Shown here piece after piece: positions 8,574 through 17,906 of a stretch of DNA of 64,000 nt (positions within the stretch are counted from its first letter, which is position 1; each line of letters begins with the position of its first letter). Source of the stretch: Actibacterium sp. XHP0104 (lineage in GTDB: Bacteria; Pseudomonadota; Alphaproteobacteria; Rhodobacterales; Rhodobacteraceae). The stretch covers positions 620,001 through 684,000 of the forward strand of contig NZ_JAOWLE010000001.1 of assembly GCF_025751515.1 (NCBI RefSeq), in the 5' to 3' direction. The translations under genes were made by a program, and so were the position numbers. Below the pieces are notes generated by a model. The model searched no databases. It had not been told where the DNA came from and was given only the letters and a program-made list of their open reading frames with translations.

Positions 8574-9431
8574 ATGCACAGCGACAATTGGGATGATCTT
8601 CGCTTTGTTCTGGCGGTGGCCGAAACCGGCACCGTCAGCGGTGCGGCGCGGCAGTTGGGGGTGAACCATGCCACCGTTCTGCGGCGGGTGGCGGCGTTCG
8701 AGGACCGCCACGGCGCGCCGGTGTTCGAGCGCACGGCCCAGGGCTATGTAATCCGGGCCGATCGGCTGCGGGTGATCGAGGCCGCGCGCGAGGTCAAGCT
8801 GGCGGTCGAGGCTGTTGGCCGGCGGATTCGCGGCATGTCCGAACCCTTGATGGGCGAGGTGCGGGTAACCTCGACCGATACATTCTGTCACGCGGTGCTG
8901 CCGCCGGTCATGGGCCGGGTGCTGCGGCGCGAGCAAGGGTGTCACCTGACGCTGTTGTGCACCAATGCGCAGCTTGACCTATCGCGGCTGCATGCCGATC
9001 TGACGGTGCGCCCGGCGCAGGAACTGGCCGATGGTCTAAGCGGAGATATCGTCGGGCATCTGGGCTTTGCGGTCTATGCGACACCCGGCGCGGACGATCG
9101 CTGGTTGGGGCTGACCGGCGGGCCGGGGCGCACGCGGATCGGGCAGTGGCAGCGCGATCAGCTGGGCGGAGATGACCCGGTCGCCTGCGCCGACAGCTTT
9201 CTGGTGTTGCGCGAATTGCTGGCCCAGGGGCTGGGACGCGGGGTTCTACCTTGCGTGCTGGCGGATGGTGATGCGCGGCTGGAACGGGTGGGCGAAGTCG
9301 ATTCCGGCGCTGCGGTGCCGATCTGGGTGGCCTGTCACAGCGACATGATAGCGGTGCCCCGCATCGCGCGGGCGCGCGGGTTGCTGGCCGAGGAACTGGC
9401 CCGCGACAGCGCCCGCCTGCTGGGGCAGTGA
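8574..9431 (+). CDS. LysR-family transcription regulator
   Basis: A 285-residue regulator. The winged helix-turn-helix is at about residues 6-65, with SGAARQLGVNHATVLRRVAAFE as the recognition region. The C-terminal half is a periplasmic-binding-protein-like effector domain, shorter than in classical LysR proteins. It belongs to the subgroup annotated simply as LysR in alphaproteobacteria. It is divergent from the cytochrome c' operon with 95 bases between start codons, so that operon is an obvious candidate target. The effector is unknown. Confidence 0.88.
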   Translation: MHSDNWDDLRFVLAVAETGTVSGAARQLGVNHATVLRRVAAFEDRHGAPVFERTAQGYVIRADRLRVIEAAREVKLAVEAVGRRIRGMSEPLMGEVRVTSTDTFCHAVLPPVMGRVLRREQGCHLTLLCTNAQLDLSRLHADLTVRPAQELADGLSGDIVGHLGFAVYATPGADDRWLGLTGGPGRTRIGQWQRDQLGGDDPVACADSFLVLRELLAQGLGRGVLPCVLADGDARLERVGEVDSGAAVPIWVACHSDMIAVPRIARARGLLAEELARDSARLLGQ

Positions 9432-9614
9432 TCACCGGTTGATCCGCCCCTTGGGTGCACCGTCAATCGTCAGCCATTCTGGCCAGCCGATGAACAGCTC
9501 GACCCCCAACAGGATCAGGCACAGCCCAATCGCGCCCAACACCAGTTTCACCCGCCGCTCGCCCGGCGGGCGATGCGCCCATTTCGCCATGCGCAGAAAC
9601 GGGCGGATGTTCAT
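9432..9614 (-). CDS. Small single-span membrane protein
   Basis: A 60-residue protein with a basic N-terminus (about residues 1-22) and one membrane helix ([19 protein letters not shown]). Its function is unknown. The ATG overlaps the hpt stop as ATGA, so translation is probably coupled to hpt. Its stop lies right next to the convergent LysR stop. The topology and coupling support it being a real gene. Confidence 0.75.
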   Translation of the reverse strand: MNIRPFLRMAKWAHRPPGERRVKLVLGAIGLCLILLGVELFIGWPEWLTIDGAPKGRINR

Positions 9615-10150
9615 TCGGTGAAGCGCACGTTGCCGATAAAGGGCAGGTTGCGGTTTCGCTGGGCATAGTCGATGCCATAGCCCACGACGAATTCGTCGGG
9701 AATTTCAAACCCGGTCCATTTCGCCTTGATCGGCACCTCGCGCCGCGCGGGTTTGTCCAGCAGGGCGCAGACCTCCAGCCGCCGGGGCGCGCGCCCGTTC
9801 AGCATGTGCAGCACATGTTTCAGTGTGAACCCGGTGTCGACGATATCCTCGACCACCAGCACGTCACGGCCCTCGATCTCGCCGCGCAAGTCCTTGAGGA
9901 TGCGCACCTCGCGCGAGCTTTCGGTCGAATTGCCATAGCTGGACGCCTCGAGGAAATCGACCTCGACCGGCAGGTCCAGCTCGCGCACCAGATCGGCGAT
10001 GAACACGAACGATCCGCGCAACAGCCCGACCACGACCAGCTTGTCGGTATCGGCATAGAAATCGTGGATTTCGGTTGCCAGGGCCTCGATCCGGGCGGCG
10101 ATCTGCTTGGCCGAGATCATTTCGTCGATCACATAGGGCTTGTTTGTCAT
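9611..10150 (-). CDS. hpt: Hypoxanthine phosphoribosyltransferase
   Basis: A 179-residue purine salvage enzyme that converts hypoxanthine (and usually guanine) plus PRPP to the nucleotide. The PRPP-binding loop [14 protein letters not shown] is present, as is the type I PRTase core with [16 protein letters not shown]. The frame is open to 10240, but the family start [10 protein letters not shown] is at 10150 with a GGGAAG ribosome site. A small membrane protein follows in an ATGA overlap. It is divergent from the START-domain gene at 10218. Confidence 0.95.
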   Translation of the reverse strand: MTNKPYVIDEMISAKQIAARIEALATEIHDFYADTDKLVVVGLLRGSFVFIADLVRELDLPVEVDFLEASSYGNSTESSREVRILKDLRGEIEGRDVLVVEDIVDTGFTLKHVLHMLNGRAPRRLEVCALLDKPARREVPIKAKWTGFEIPDEFVVGYGIDYAQRNRNLPFIGNVRFTE

Positions 10151-10217
10151 AGGCTTCCCTTGATTTCCCGGCCCGCTTGGCCGAAACCTGCGCGCAGCAT
10201 AACAACATCCAAGGCCG

Positions 10218-10664
10218 ATGCCGACCCATTCCGAAACCAAGACCCTGCCTTATAGCGCCGATCAGATGTATGATCTGGTGGCCGATGTGGCGTCTTATCC
10301 AAAGTTCCTGCCCTGGACGGCGGCCGCGCGGGTGCGGTCGCGCAAGCCGGTGGCCGATGGCGAGGTGATGGAGGCCGATCTGGTCATCAGTTTCAAGGTG
10401 TTCCGCGAACGGTTCGGCAGCCGCGTCACCCTGCGCCCGGGCGAAAAGCGCATCGACACCGATTACCTGGATGGCCCGTTCAAGCACCTGCATTCCACCT
10501 GGGAATTCCGCGACCTGCCGCAGGGCGGTTGCGAGGTGAAGTTCTGGGTCGATTTCGAGTTCCGCAGCAGGGTTCTGCAAGGGGTGATCGGCGCCGTGTT
10601 CAACGAGGCCATGCACCGCATCGTGCGGGCGTTCGAGGCGCGTGCAAAAGAGCTTTATGGCTGA
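10218..10664 (+). CDS. COQ10/RatA-type START-domain protein
   Basis: A 148-residue polyketide-cyclase/START-fold protein. The N-terminal motif [16 protein letters not shown] and the C-terminal [15 protein letters not shown] are typical of the COQ10 family, which binds ubiquinone and supports its use in respiration. Escherichia coli RatA, named a toxin, belongs to the same family, and database entries often carry that name. There is no antitoxin gene here, so the ubiquinone role is more likely. It ends before a terminator that belongs to amtB on the other strand. Confidence 0.88.
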   Translation: MPTHSETKTLPYSADQMYDLVADVASYPKFLPWTAAARVRSRKPVADGEVMEADLVISFKVFRERFGSRVTLRPGEKRIDTDYLDGPFKHLHSTWEFRDLPQGGCEVKFWVDFEFRSRVLQGVIGAVFNEAMHRIVRAFEARAKELYG

Positions 10665-10668
10665 AACG

Positions 10669-10695
10669 AAAAACCCCCGCCACCGGGGCGGGGGG
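10669..10695 (-). terminator. Rho-independent terminator of amtB
   Basis: Minus strand: CCCCCGCC, a 5-base loop, GGCGGGGG, then TTTTT. It lies 23 bases past the amtB stop. Confidence 0.85.
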
Positions 10696-10717
10696 TCGTG
10701 TTCGGATGGCGATCGCC

Positions 10718-11896
10718 TTACGACGCGTGGTCGTAGGCGCGTTCGCCGTGGACGGCCAGGTCCAGGCCGTTGACCTCGGTTTCGGCATCGACGCGCAGCG
10801 GGGTGATCATTGCGGTCAGCTTGATCAGCACAAAGGTCACGACCACGGTGAATACGCCCACCACGGCCAGCCCGCCCAGTTGCGCGGCCCAGCTGCCGGC
10901 GCCGAAGACGGCGATCATGATCGTGCCAAAGATGCCGCCCACGCCGTGCACGGCGAATACGTCCAGCGTGTCGTCGATTTTCAGCTTGTTGCGGATCAGG
11001 CCCACGGCCTCTTGGCACATCACGCCGGCGATGGCGCCGATGATCAGGGCCTCGATGGGGCCGACGAAGCCGCTGGCCGGGGTGATCGAGGCCAGGCCCG
11101 CGATGGTGCCGGTCACGATGCCCACAAGCGAGGCCTTGCCGTATTTCACGCGTTCATAAAGCGCCCAGGTCAGCGAGGCGGCTGCGGCCGAAAGATGGGT
11201 CACGGTGATGGCCATGGCGGCGCCGCCATCGGCCGCAAGCTGCGAGCCGCCGTTGAAGCCGAACCAGCCGACCCACAGCATCGCTGCGCCGATCATCACG
11301 AAACCGGGCGAATGCGGCGGCGTGTGGCGGTCGCGGCGCGGGCCCAGGAAGAACGCGATCATCAGCGCGGCCAGGCCAGCGGTTTCATGCACCACGATGC
11401 CGCCGGCAAAGTCACGCACGCCGGTTTCGCCAAAGATGCCGCCATCGGACAGCATGCCGCCGCCCCAGATCCAGTGGGTCACCGGCGCGTAGCACAGCAG
11501 CATCCACAGGCCGGAAAAGATCATCACAAAGCCAAAGCCCACGCGCTCGACATAGGCGCCGACGATCAGGGCGGGGGTGATGATGGCAAAGGTCATCTGG
11601 AAGGCAAAGAACAGCACTTCGGGCAGGTTGCCCGACAGGGTGTCGGCATCGATGCCGTTCAGCATCGCCTTGCCCAGGCCGCCCCAAAGCGCGTTGCCCT
11701 CGCCAAAGGCGATCGAATAGCCGCCAAAGAACCACAGCACGCTCATCAGGCAGGCGATGGCATAGCAGTGCATGAAAACGCTCAGCACGTTGCGGGCCTT
11801 GACCAGGCCACCATAGAACAATGCCAGACCCGGCAGCGTCATGAATAGAACCAGGGCCGTGGCCACGATAATCCAGGCGGTATCTGCGCCGTTCAT
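10718..11896 (-). CDS. amtB: Ammonium transporter, Amt family
   Basis: A 392-residue inner-membrane ammonium channel. It starts directly with the first membrane helix (MNGADTAWIIVATALVLFM) and has no leader peptide. About eleven helices follow. The two conserved pore histidines are in GGIVVHETAG and FAVHGVGG. No glnK PII gene is adjacent, although Rhodobacteraceae usually carry a glnK-amtB pair, so this may be the solitary second copy. NtrC is encoded 5 kb away and is a likely regulator, though I see no certain NtrC site upstream. Confidence 0.95.
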   Translation of the reverse strand: MNGADTAWIIVATALVLFMTLPGLALFYGGLVKARNVLSVFMHCYAIACLMSVLWFFGGYSIAFGEGNALWGGLGKAMLNGIDADTLSGNLPEVLFFAFQMTFAIITPALIVGAYVERVGFGFVMIFSGLWMLLCYAPVTHWIWGGGMLSDGGIFGETGVRDFAGGIVVHETAGLAALMIAFFLGPRRDRHTPPHSPGFVMIGAAMLWVGWFGFNGGSQLAADGGAAMAITVTHLSAAAASLTWALYERVKYGKASLVGIVTGTIAGLASITPASGFVGPIEALIIGAIAGVMCQEAVGLIRNKLKIDDTLDVFAVHGVGGIFGTIMIAVFGAGSWAAQLGGLAVVGVFTVVVTFVLIKLTAMITPLRVDAETEVNGLDLAVHGERAYDHAS

Positions 11897-12040
11897 GTTT
11901 TCCCTTCCTTTCCCGTTTTGATCGGTTTTCAGGCAGAAACGGCGGAACTGCCCTTAAAGGAAGCCCAAAGCCGACCAAAAGCAGGGCGAATTGCAAACAG
12001 CCTGCGAATGGGGCGCAATGTCGGCGGGTGTGATGAATAT

Positions 12041-12532
12041 TTAGGCGGTTTGGGAAGTTTCGCCCAGCGCGGCGGTCAAAAGCGCCAGAGCGTGCGCGAC
12101 GGTGGCGCGGCGCACATTGGCGCGACCCAGCGCGCCGAAGTCGATGGTCTCGGTCCGGGTGGGGCGGCCAGCCTGCGCCAGCCCGAAACAGACGCGGCCC
12201 TCGGGCTTGTGATCCGATCCGCCGGGGCCGGCGATGCCAGTGACCGACACGGCCAGCGTGGCGTTTGAGCGGGTCAGCGCGCCCTCGGCCATTTCTCGGG
12301 CGATCTCTTCCGACACCGCGCCATGGGCGGTCAGGGTGTCGGGGCGGATGCCCAGCATTTCGATCTTGGCGGCGTTGGAATAGGTGACAAAGCCGCGGTC
12401 GAACACGTCGGACGACCCCGCGATATCGGTGATCGCGCCCGCGATCAGCCCGCCGGTGCAGCTTTCGGCGGTGGCGATGGTGGCGCCGGCCGCGCGGGCA
12501 AGGGTCAGCAGGGTCTCGGCGAGCGCGGCCAT
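12041..12532 (-). CDS. pncC: CinA C-terminal family nicotinamide-nucleotide amidohydrolase
   Basis: A 163-residue stand-alone CinA C-terminal domain, whose members deamidate NMN to NaMN in NAD recycling. Family motifs include [30 protein letters not shown] and [12 protein letters not shown]. The ATG at 12532 overlaps the pgpA stop as TAATG, which points to coupled translation and rules against the GTG at 12544. It is the third gene of the ispDF-pgpA-pncC operon. Confidence 0.9.
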   Translation of the reverse strand: MAALAETLLTLARAAGATIATAESCTGGLIAGAITDIAGSSDVFDRGFVTYSNAAKIEMLGIRPDTLTAHGAVSEEIAREMAEGALTRSNATLAVSVTGIAGPGGSDHKPEGRVCFGLAQAGRPTRTETIDFGALGRANVRRATVAHALALLTAALGETSQTA

Positions 12533-13020
12533 TACATCAGCCACAGATGCGCGACAGCGGCCAACAGGATGACCAGCAGCGCCGCCATGACGCCCGCGAA
12601 GACGTCATCCAGCATCACGCCCCAGGGGGTGTGCTTGGCGTCGGCCCAGCTGACCGGGAAGGGTTTCCAGATGTCGAACAGGCGAAAGCCCAGAAAGGCC
12701 GCGATCCAGCCGGGGTAAAGCGCCATGAGGTCGGCCCCCATCATCGCTGCGCCATAGGCCACCGGCATCAAGGCGATCCATTGGCCCGCGACCTCGTCGA
12801 TGACGATCTCGGACGGGTCATGGTCATCCTTGCCGGCGGTTTCGCGCGCGGTGGCCCACCAGCCGATGAAAAACACGGCGATCGTGGCCAGCGCCAGCAG
12901 TTGCCATCCGCCCAGCACCAGCACCCCATATGCCGCCGGCAGCGCGGCCAGCGAGCCCCAGGTGCCGGGGGCGGGTTTCAAAAGGCCTGCGCCAAAGAAT
13001 GTCGCGATGATCCGGGTCAT
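12532..13020 (-). CDS. pgpA: Phosphatidylglycerophosphatase A
   Basis: A 162-residue membrane enzyme that dephosphorylates phosphatidylglycerol phosphate to phosphatidylglycerol. Family marks are the N-terminal [19 protein letters not shown], the [14 protein letters not shown] motif, and the [18 protein letters not shown] region, with membrane helices between. The ATG at 13020 overlaps the ispDF stop as ATGA, so the longer frame to 13212 is a shadow of ispDF. It overlaps pncC downstream. Confidence 0.94.
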   Translation of the reverse strand: MTRIIATFFGAGLLKPAPGTWGSLAALPAAYGVLVLGGWQLLALATIAVFFIGWWATARETAGKDDHDPSEIVIDEVAGQWIALMPVAYGAAMMGADLMALYPGWIAAFLGFRLFDIWKPFPVSWADAKHTPWGVMLDDVFAGVMAALLVILLAAVAHLWLM

Positions 13021-14162
13021 GATTTCACCAGTGTTGCGGTGGCCAGCGCGGCGATGCCTTCCTCGCGGCCGGTAAAGCCCAGACGCTCGGACGTGGTGGC
13101 CTTGACGCTGATGCGGGTGGCGTCGATGCCGATGATCTCGGCCAGGGCGGCGCGCATGGCGGCGGCGTGTGGCCCGATCTTGGGGCGCTCGCAGATCAGC
13201 GTGACGTCGCAATGGGTGATGGCAAAGCCGTGCTCGGCCGCAAGCAGCGCGGCGTGGCGCAGGAAGATATGGCTTTCAGCACCTTTCCACTGCATGTCCG
13301 AGGGCGGAAAGTGCTGGCCGATATCGCCCATGGCCAGCGCGCCATAGATGGCGTCGGTCAGGGCGTGCATGCCGACATCGGCGTCGGAATGACCCATCAG
13401 CGCATGGTCATGCGGCACGTGCACCCCGCACAGCATCACATGGTCGCCCTCGCCAAAGCGGTGCACGTCGAACCCGTTGCCGGTGCGAATGTCCATGGGC
13501 TGATCCTTTAGTATGCGCGCGGCCCGGGCAAAGTCGCCGGGATGGGTGATTTTCAGGTTGGTCTCATCGCCTTCGACGATGGCGACGTCAAGCCCGGCGG
13601 CCAGGGCCACCTCGACATCATCGGCGGCACCGCCCGGGTGGGCGGCATGGGCGGCGCGGATGGCGCCCAGGTGAAAACCCTGCGGGGTTTGGGCGCGAAA
13701 CAGGCCCTCGCGCGGTTGCGACGCGGTGACGGCGCCGTCTTGCCCGCGCCACAGCGCGTCGGTGACGGGCAGGGCAGGGGCTGCACCCGGATGGGTGGCC
13801 AGCGCGTCCAGCACCCGGTCGATCAGATCGGGGGCGACCAGCGGGCGCGCGCCATCATGGATCAGCACCGCCTCGGTGCCCGGCGCCACGGCCGCCAGCC
13901 CGGCGCGCACCGACCCGTCGCGGCTGTCGGCGCCGCTCACGCGGGTGACGCGCGGCGCCAGCTGGCCCAGCGCCTTGAGATAAAGCGCCGCGTCGCCCGT
14001 GTTTGCCACCACCACAACCTCGTCGATCCGCGGATGATCGAGAAAGGCGCCGACCGTGCGGGCCAGCACGGCCTGACCGCGAAGATCCTGGTATTGCTTG
14101 GGAATATCGCCTCCGGCCCGGATACCACGACCGGCGGCAACGATGATGGCGGCAATGCGCAT
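13017..14162 (-). CDS. ispDF: Bifunctional IspD/IspF isoprenoid synthesis enzyme
   Basis: A 381-residue fusion that catalyses two non-consecutive steps of the MEP pathway. Residues 1 to about 220 are the cytidylyltransferase IspD ([29 protein letters not shown]). About residues 225-380 are IspF, which makes methylerythritol cyclodiphosphate ([19 protein letters not shown], then [15 protein letters not shown] with zinc ligands). The start at 14162 has AAGGAG upstream; the frame is open to 14558 but that part reads through the dus gene region. Fused ispDF is common in alphaproteobacteria. It is the head of the ispDF-pgpA-pncC operon. Confidence 0.96.
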   Translation of the reverse strand: MRIAAIIVAAGRGIRAGGDIPKQYQDLRGQAVLARTVGAFLDHPRIDEVVVVANTGDAALYLKALGQLAPRVTRVSGADSRDGSVRAGLAAVAPGTEAVLIHDGARPLVAPDLIDRVLDALATHPGAAPALPVTDALWRGQDGAVTASQPREGLFRAQTPQGFHLGAIRAAHAAHPGGAADDVEVALAAGLDVAIVEGDETNLKITHPGDFARAARILKDQPMDIRTGNGFDVHRFGEGDHVMLCGVHVPHDHALMGHSDADVGMHALTDAIYGALAMGDIGQHFPPSDMQWKGAESHIFLRHAALLAAEHGFAITHCDVTLICERPKIGPHAAAMRAALAEIIGIDATRISVKATTSERLGFTGREEGIAALATATLVKS

Positions 14163-14352
14163 GAGGGCTCCTTGATTGGGTGAGTCCTGTGTAGGCCGTG
14201 CCGCGAAAGGGGGCAATGGCCGTGATTGTCGCAAAAAAATGCACAAAAAATAGGCAAAAGATGTTTTTGGCCGCGCCCAAAGCGGCCCGCGCGATTGCCT
14301 TTTGAGGGGGGCAGGCTTACCTCGGAGAGGAAATCGCACAAGGAATAGGCAG

Positions 14353-15339
14353 TTGACCATTCGGGTGGCAAATCTGACGCTTGATCCGCCGGTGTTTCTT
14401 GCACCGCTTGCGGGGATCACCGATCTGCCGTTCCGCAACCTGGTGTCGTCGTTCGGCGCAGGGCTGGTGGTCAGCGAGATGGTTGCCAGCCAGGAAATGG
14501 TGCAGGCCAAGCCCGGCGTGCGCGAACGTGCAGAGCTGGGGTTCGACAGTGCCAACACCGCCGTGCAACTGGCCGGGCGCGAGGCCCATTGGATGGCCGA
14601 AGCCGCGCGGATGGTTCAGGACAACGGTGCGCGGATCATCGACATCAATATGGGCTGTCCTGCCAAGAAGGTGGTGAACGGCTATTCGGGTTCGGCCTTG
14701 CTGCGTGATCTCGATCATGCTCTGACGCTGATCGAGGCGGTGGTGGGTGCCGTCTCGGTGCCGGTGACGCTGAAAACCCGGTTGGGTTGGGATGACGACC
14801 TGCTGAACGCGCCCGATCTGGCCCGCCGCGCGCAGGATGCGGGGATTCGCATGATCACCATTCACGGGCGCACGCGCTGTCAGTTCTACAAGGGCCGCGC
14901 CGACTGGGCCGCGATCCGCGCCGTGCGTGAGGCGGTCGATATTCCGGTCGTGGCCAATGGCGACATCACCGACAGCGCCGCCGCGGCTCAGGCGCTGCGG
15001 GCCTCGGGCGCAGATGGGGTGATGGTGGGGCGTGGTGCGCAGGGGCGGCCCTGGTTGCTGGCGCAGATCGCGCATGATCTGTTCGACACCGCGGCCCCAA
15101 AGATACCGCAAGGGGCCGATCTGGTGGCCATGGTTGCCGCCCATTATGAGGCGATGCTGTCGTTTTACGGGGCCGATCTTGGTCTGCGCGTCGCGCGCAA
15201 GCATCTGGGCTGGTACATGGATCAGGCCGGCGCGCCCGCCGATCTGCGCCGCCGGGTGCTGACCGCGCGCGACCCGGCCGAGGTGCTGCGGCTGTTGCCT
15301 GACGCGCTGGCGGCCCGACGCGAAAGCCGCGCTGCATGA
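14353..15339 (+). CDS. dusB: tRNA-dihydrouridine synthase (NifR3 type)
   Basis: A 328-residue FMN enzyme that reduces uridines in tRNA to dihydrouridine. Motifs are [15 protein letters not shown] near the N-terminus, [20 protein letters not shown] with the catalytic cysteine, and [14 protein letters not shown]. The best start is the TTG at 14353, preceded by AAGGAATAGGCAG; GTG at 14365 is possible, and the ATG at 14302 adds an unlikely Arg-rich stretch. In Rhodobacter this gene (nifR3) leads the ntrBC operon, and here ntrB overlaps its stop as ATGA. The 190 bases upstream contain A-tracts that could act as an UP element. Confidence 0.93.
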   Translation: MTIRVANLTLDPPVFLAPLAGITDLPFRNLVSSFGAGLVVSEMVASQEMVQAKPGVRERAELGFDSANTAVQLAGREAHWMAEAARMVQDNGARIIDINMGCPAKKVVNGYSGSALLRDLDHALTLIEAVVGAVSVPVTLKTRLGWDDDLLNAPDLARRAQDAGIRMITIHGRTRCQFYKGRADWAAIRAVREAVDIPVVANGDITDSAAAAQALRASGADGVMVGRGAQGRPWLLAQIAHDLFDTAAPKIPQGADLVAMVAAHYEAMLSFYGADLGLRVARKHLGWYMDQAGAPADLRRRVLTARDPAEVLRLLPDALAARRESRAA

Positions 15340-16415
15340 GCGCGCCCGAGAGCGATATGATCTGGTCGGCCCTGCCGGTGGCCGGGTTCATCCTTGACCG
15401 CAACAACTGTGTCGAACGCATGAACCCCGCGGCCGAGCAGTTTCTTAGCGCCTCGCTGCGCTCGGTCCAGGGCGCGCCGGTATGGGAGAGCATCTCGATT
15501 GCCGCCCTGCTGGACGAGGCCTTTGCGCGCGTGCGCGAAAGCCAGAGCGAGGTGGTGATCAACGATGTCGAGGTCTCGGCCGCCAACCGGCCGCCGATTC
15601 AGTGCAACATCCAGATCGCGCCCCTGGGCGAGGCCGAGGGCACGGCGCTGATGCTGATCTCGCCGCGCGATATCGCCGAGCGGCTGGGCCGGGCGCAAAG
15701 TTCGAAGACGGCGGCGAAATCGGCGATCGGCATGGCCGAGATGCTGGCCCATGAGATCAAGAACCCGCTGGCGGGGATCACCGGCGCGGCGCAGCTTCTG
15801 TCGATGAACCTGACGCCCGAGGATCAGGAACTGACCGATCTGATCGTGGCCGAAAGCCGCCGGATCGTGAAGCTGCTGGAGCAGGTCGAGCAATTCGGCA
15901 ATCTGCGACCGCCCCAGGCGCGTGCGTTGAACATTCACGATGTTCTGGACCGGGCGCGCAAATCGGCGGCGGTCAGCTTTGCCTCGGGTATTCGGGTGGT
16001 GTCTGAATATGACCCGTCGCTGCCGCAGACGCTGGCCGATGGCGACCAGTTGTTGCAGGTGTTTTTGAACCTGCTCAAGAACGCCGCCGAGGCGATCCAT
16101 CGCGCCGACAAGCCCGGCACGATCCGCATCCGCACCTTTTACGATCAGGCGCTGCGCCGCCGCCTTGCCGATGGCACCGGCGTGCCCGTGCCCTTGCAGG
16201 TCGAGGTGGTCGATGACGGCCCCGGCCTGCCCGAGGAAATCGCCAGCGACATCTTCGACCCGTTCGTGTCGGGGCGCGAGAACGGCACCGGGCTGGGGCT
16301 GGCGCTGGTGTCCAAGATCGTGTCCGACCATGACGGGCTGATCGCGGTGGAATCCGTGCCGGGGCGCACGGTGTTCCGGATCTCGCTGCCGGTGGCGCCC
16401 AGGGGGGACGGATAG
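15336..16415 (+). CDS. ntrB: Nitrogen regulation sensor kinase NtrB
   Basis: A 359-residue soluble histidine kinase and phosphatase that responds to PII and sets NtrC phosphorylation. An N-terminal PAS domain covers about residues 8-115. The H-box AHEIKNPLAG carries His139. An N-box (NLLKNAAEAI) and glycine loops (DDGPGLP, GTGLGLALV) complete the ATPase domain. It overlaps dusB by 4 bases and is followed by ntrC after 38 bases. Confidence 0.95.
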   Translation: MSAPESDMIWSALPVAGFILDRNNCVERMNPAAEQFLSASLRSVQGAPVWESISIAALLDEAFARVRESQSEVVINDVEVSAANRPPIQCNIQIAPLGEAEGTALMLISPRDIAERLGRAQSSKTAAKSAIGMAEMLAHEIKNPLAGITGAAQLLSMNLTPEDQELTDLIVAESRRIVKLLEQVEQFGNLRPPQARALNIHDVLDRARKSAAVSFASGIRVVSEYDPSLPQTLADGDQLLQVFLNLLKNAAEAIHRADKPGTIRIRTFYDQALRRRLADGTGVPVPLQVEVVDDGPGLPEEIASDIFDPFVSGRENGTGLGLALVSKIVSDHDGLIAVESVPGRTVFRISLPVAPRGDG

Positions 16416-16453
16416 GCCATGCCCATGAATGCTAACAGACCGGAGATTTTCTG

Positions 16454-17836
16454 ATGGATGGAACGGTACTGGTTGCAGATGACGACCGCACGATCCGCAC
16501 GGTTCTGACACAGGCCCTGACGCGGGCCGGGTGCAAGGTGCATGCCACCTCGTCGCTGACCACGCTGATGCGCTGGGTCGAAGAGGGCAAGGGCGATCTG
16601 GTGATCTCGGACGTGGTCATGCCCGACGGCAACGGGTTGGAGATGCTGCCCAAGATCAGCAAGGAACGCCCCGGCCTGCCGGTGATCGTGATCTCGGCGC
16701 AGAACACGATCATGACCGCCATTCAGGCGGCCGAGGCCGATGCCTATGATTACCTGCCCAAACCCTTTGACCTGCCCGACCTGATGAAACGCGCCGCGCG
16801 GGCGCTCGAGACCAAGCGCCGCGCCACCACCACCGCGCCCAAACCCAGCGTCGAACCTATCGGCGCCGACCCCAGCGACGACCTGCCGCTGGTGGGGCGC
16901 ACGCCGCAGATGCAGGCGCTGTACCGGTTGGTTGCGCGGGTGATGAATACCGATCTGGCGGTTCTGATCACCGGCGAAAGCGGCACGGGCAAGTCGCTGA
17001 TCGCGCGGGCGATCCATGACTTTTCCGACCGGCGCACCCTGCCGTTCGTTACCGCGCTGGCGGCTGATCTGACCGGGATGGACGGCCCGGACGAGCTGGT
17101 CGCGCGGGCGCGGGGCGGGTCGATCCTGTTTGACGAGGTGTCCGACCTGGATGCCGCCGCGCAGGCGCGGATCGTGCGTCTGCTGGACGGGCTGGGGCCC
17201 AACGCGCCGCGCATCATGGCCACCTCGCAGACCGATCTGATGACGCGGATGGAGGCGGGCGAATTCCGGCAGGATCTGTTCTATCGCCTGGGTGGCGTGC
17301 AGATCGGCGTGCCGTCGCTGCGCGAGCGGGTCGATGACATTCCGCTGCTGGCCGATCATTTCCTGGCCCGCGCCGAGCGTGACGGCATGGCGCTGCGCCG
17401 TTTTGCCCCCGAGGCGCTGGACCTGATCCGCGGCTATAGCTGGCCGGGCAATGTGCGCCAGCTGGAAAACACCATTCGCCGTCTGGTCGTGACCTCGCCC
17501 GAAGAGGTGATCGCCCGCGCCGAGGTCGAGGCCGTGCTGGGCAATCAGCCCGCGATCGAACCGATGGCGGGCAGCGGCGAGGCGGACAAGCTGTCGGCCT
17601 CGGTCGGCCGGCACCTGCGCCGCTACTTCGACCTGCATGGCGGAGTTCTGCCGCCGCCGGGGCTTTATGGGCGGATTCTCAAAGAGGTCGAACTGCCCCT
17701 GATCGAGATCGCGCTGGACGCTACGGGCGGCAATCAGGCGAAATGCGCCGATCTTTTGGGGATCAATCGCAATACGCTGCGTAAGAAAATCACCGATCTG
17801 GATATTCACGTGACACGCCGCCGCAAGTTGATGTAA
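16454..17836 (+). CDS. ntrC: Nitrogen response regulator NtrC lacking GAFTGA
   Basis: A 460-residue regulator: receiver domain (phospho-acceptor Asp53), AAA+ domain with Walker A GESGTGKS at 174-181 and GSILFDEV at 222-229, and a Fis-type DNA-binding end ([20 protein letters not shown]). Between Walker A and Walker B there are only about 40 residues and no GAFTGA loop, so this part is roughly 15-20 residues shorter than in enteric NtrC. Rhodobacter capsulatus NtrC is known to lack this loop and to activate sigma-70 RNA polymerase. The same is expected here. GGAG precedes the ATG. Confidence 0.95.
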   Translation: MDGTVLVADDDRTIRTVLTQALTRAGCKVHATSSLTTLMRWVEEGKGDLVISDVVMPDGNGLEMLPKISKERPGLPVIVISAQNTIMTAIQAAEADAYDYLPKPFDLPDLMKRAARALETKRRATTTAPKPSVEPIGADPSDDLPLVGRTPQMQALYRLVARVMNTDLAVLITGESGTGKSLIARAIHDFSDRRTLPFVTALAADLTGMDGPDELVARARGGSILFDEVSDLDAAAQARIVRLLDGLGPNAPRIMATSQTDLMTRMEAGEFRQDLFYRLGGVQIGVPSLRERVDDIPLLADHFLARAERDGMALRRFAPEALDLIRGYSWPGNVRQLENTIRRLVVTSPEEVIARAEVEAVLGNQPAIEPMAGSGEADKLSASVGRHLRRYFDLHGGVLPPPGLYGRILKEVELPLIEIALDATGGNQAKCADLLGINRNTLRKKITDLDIHVTRRRKLM

Positions 17837-17906
17837 AACCGCAACAGATAAGTGGCCCGAATGTCGCAAGGCATGGGCCGAAAACAGGGCGGTTGCCGCA
17901 TATGCG

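Noticed and set aside
10218-10664. RatA toxin-antitoxin system
   Set aside because: The RatA name is inherited; no RatB/antitoxin is adjacent and the motifs fit COQ10-type ubiquinone binding.
11897-12040. NtrC binding site upstream of amtB
   Set aside because: A TGCG...CGCA repeat has the wrong spacing for a NtrC site; no convincing match.
16145-17869. 574-codon frame opposite ntrC
   Set aside because: Shadow of ntrC with no recognisable domain.
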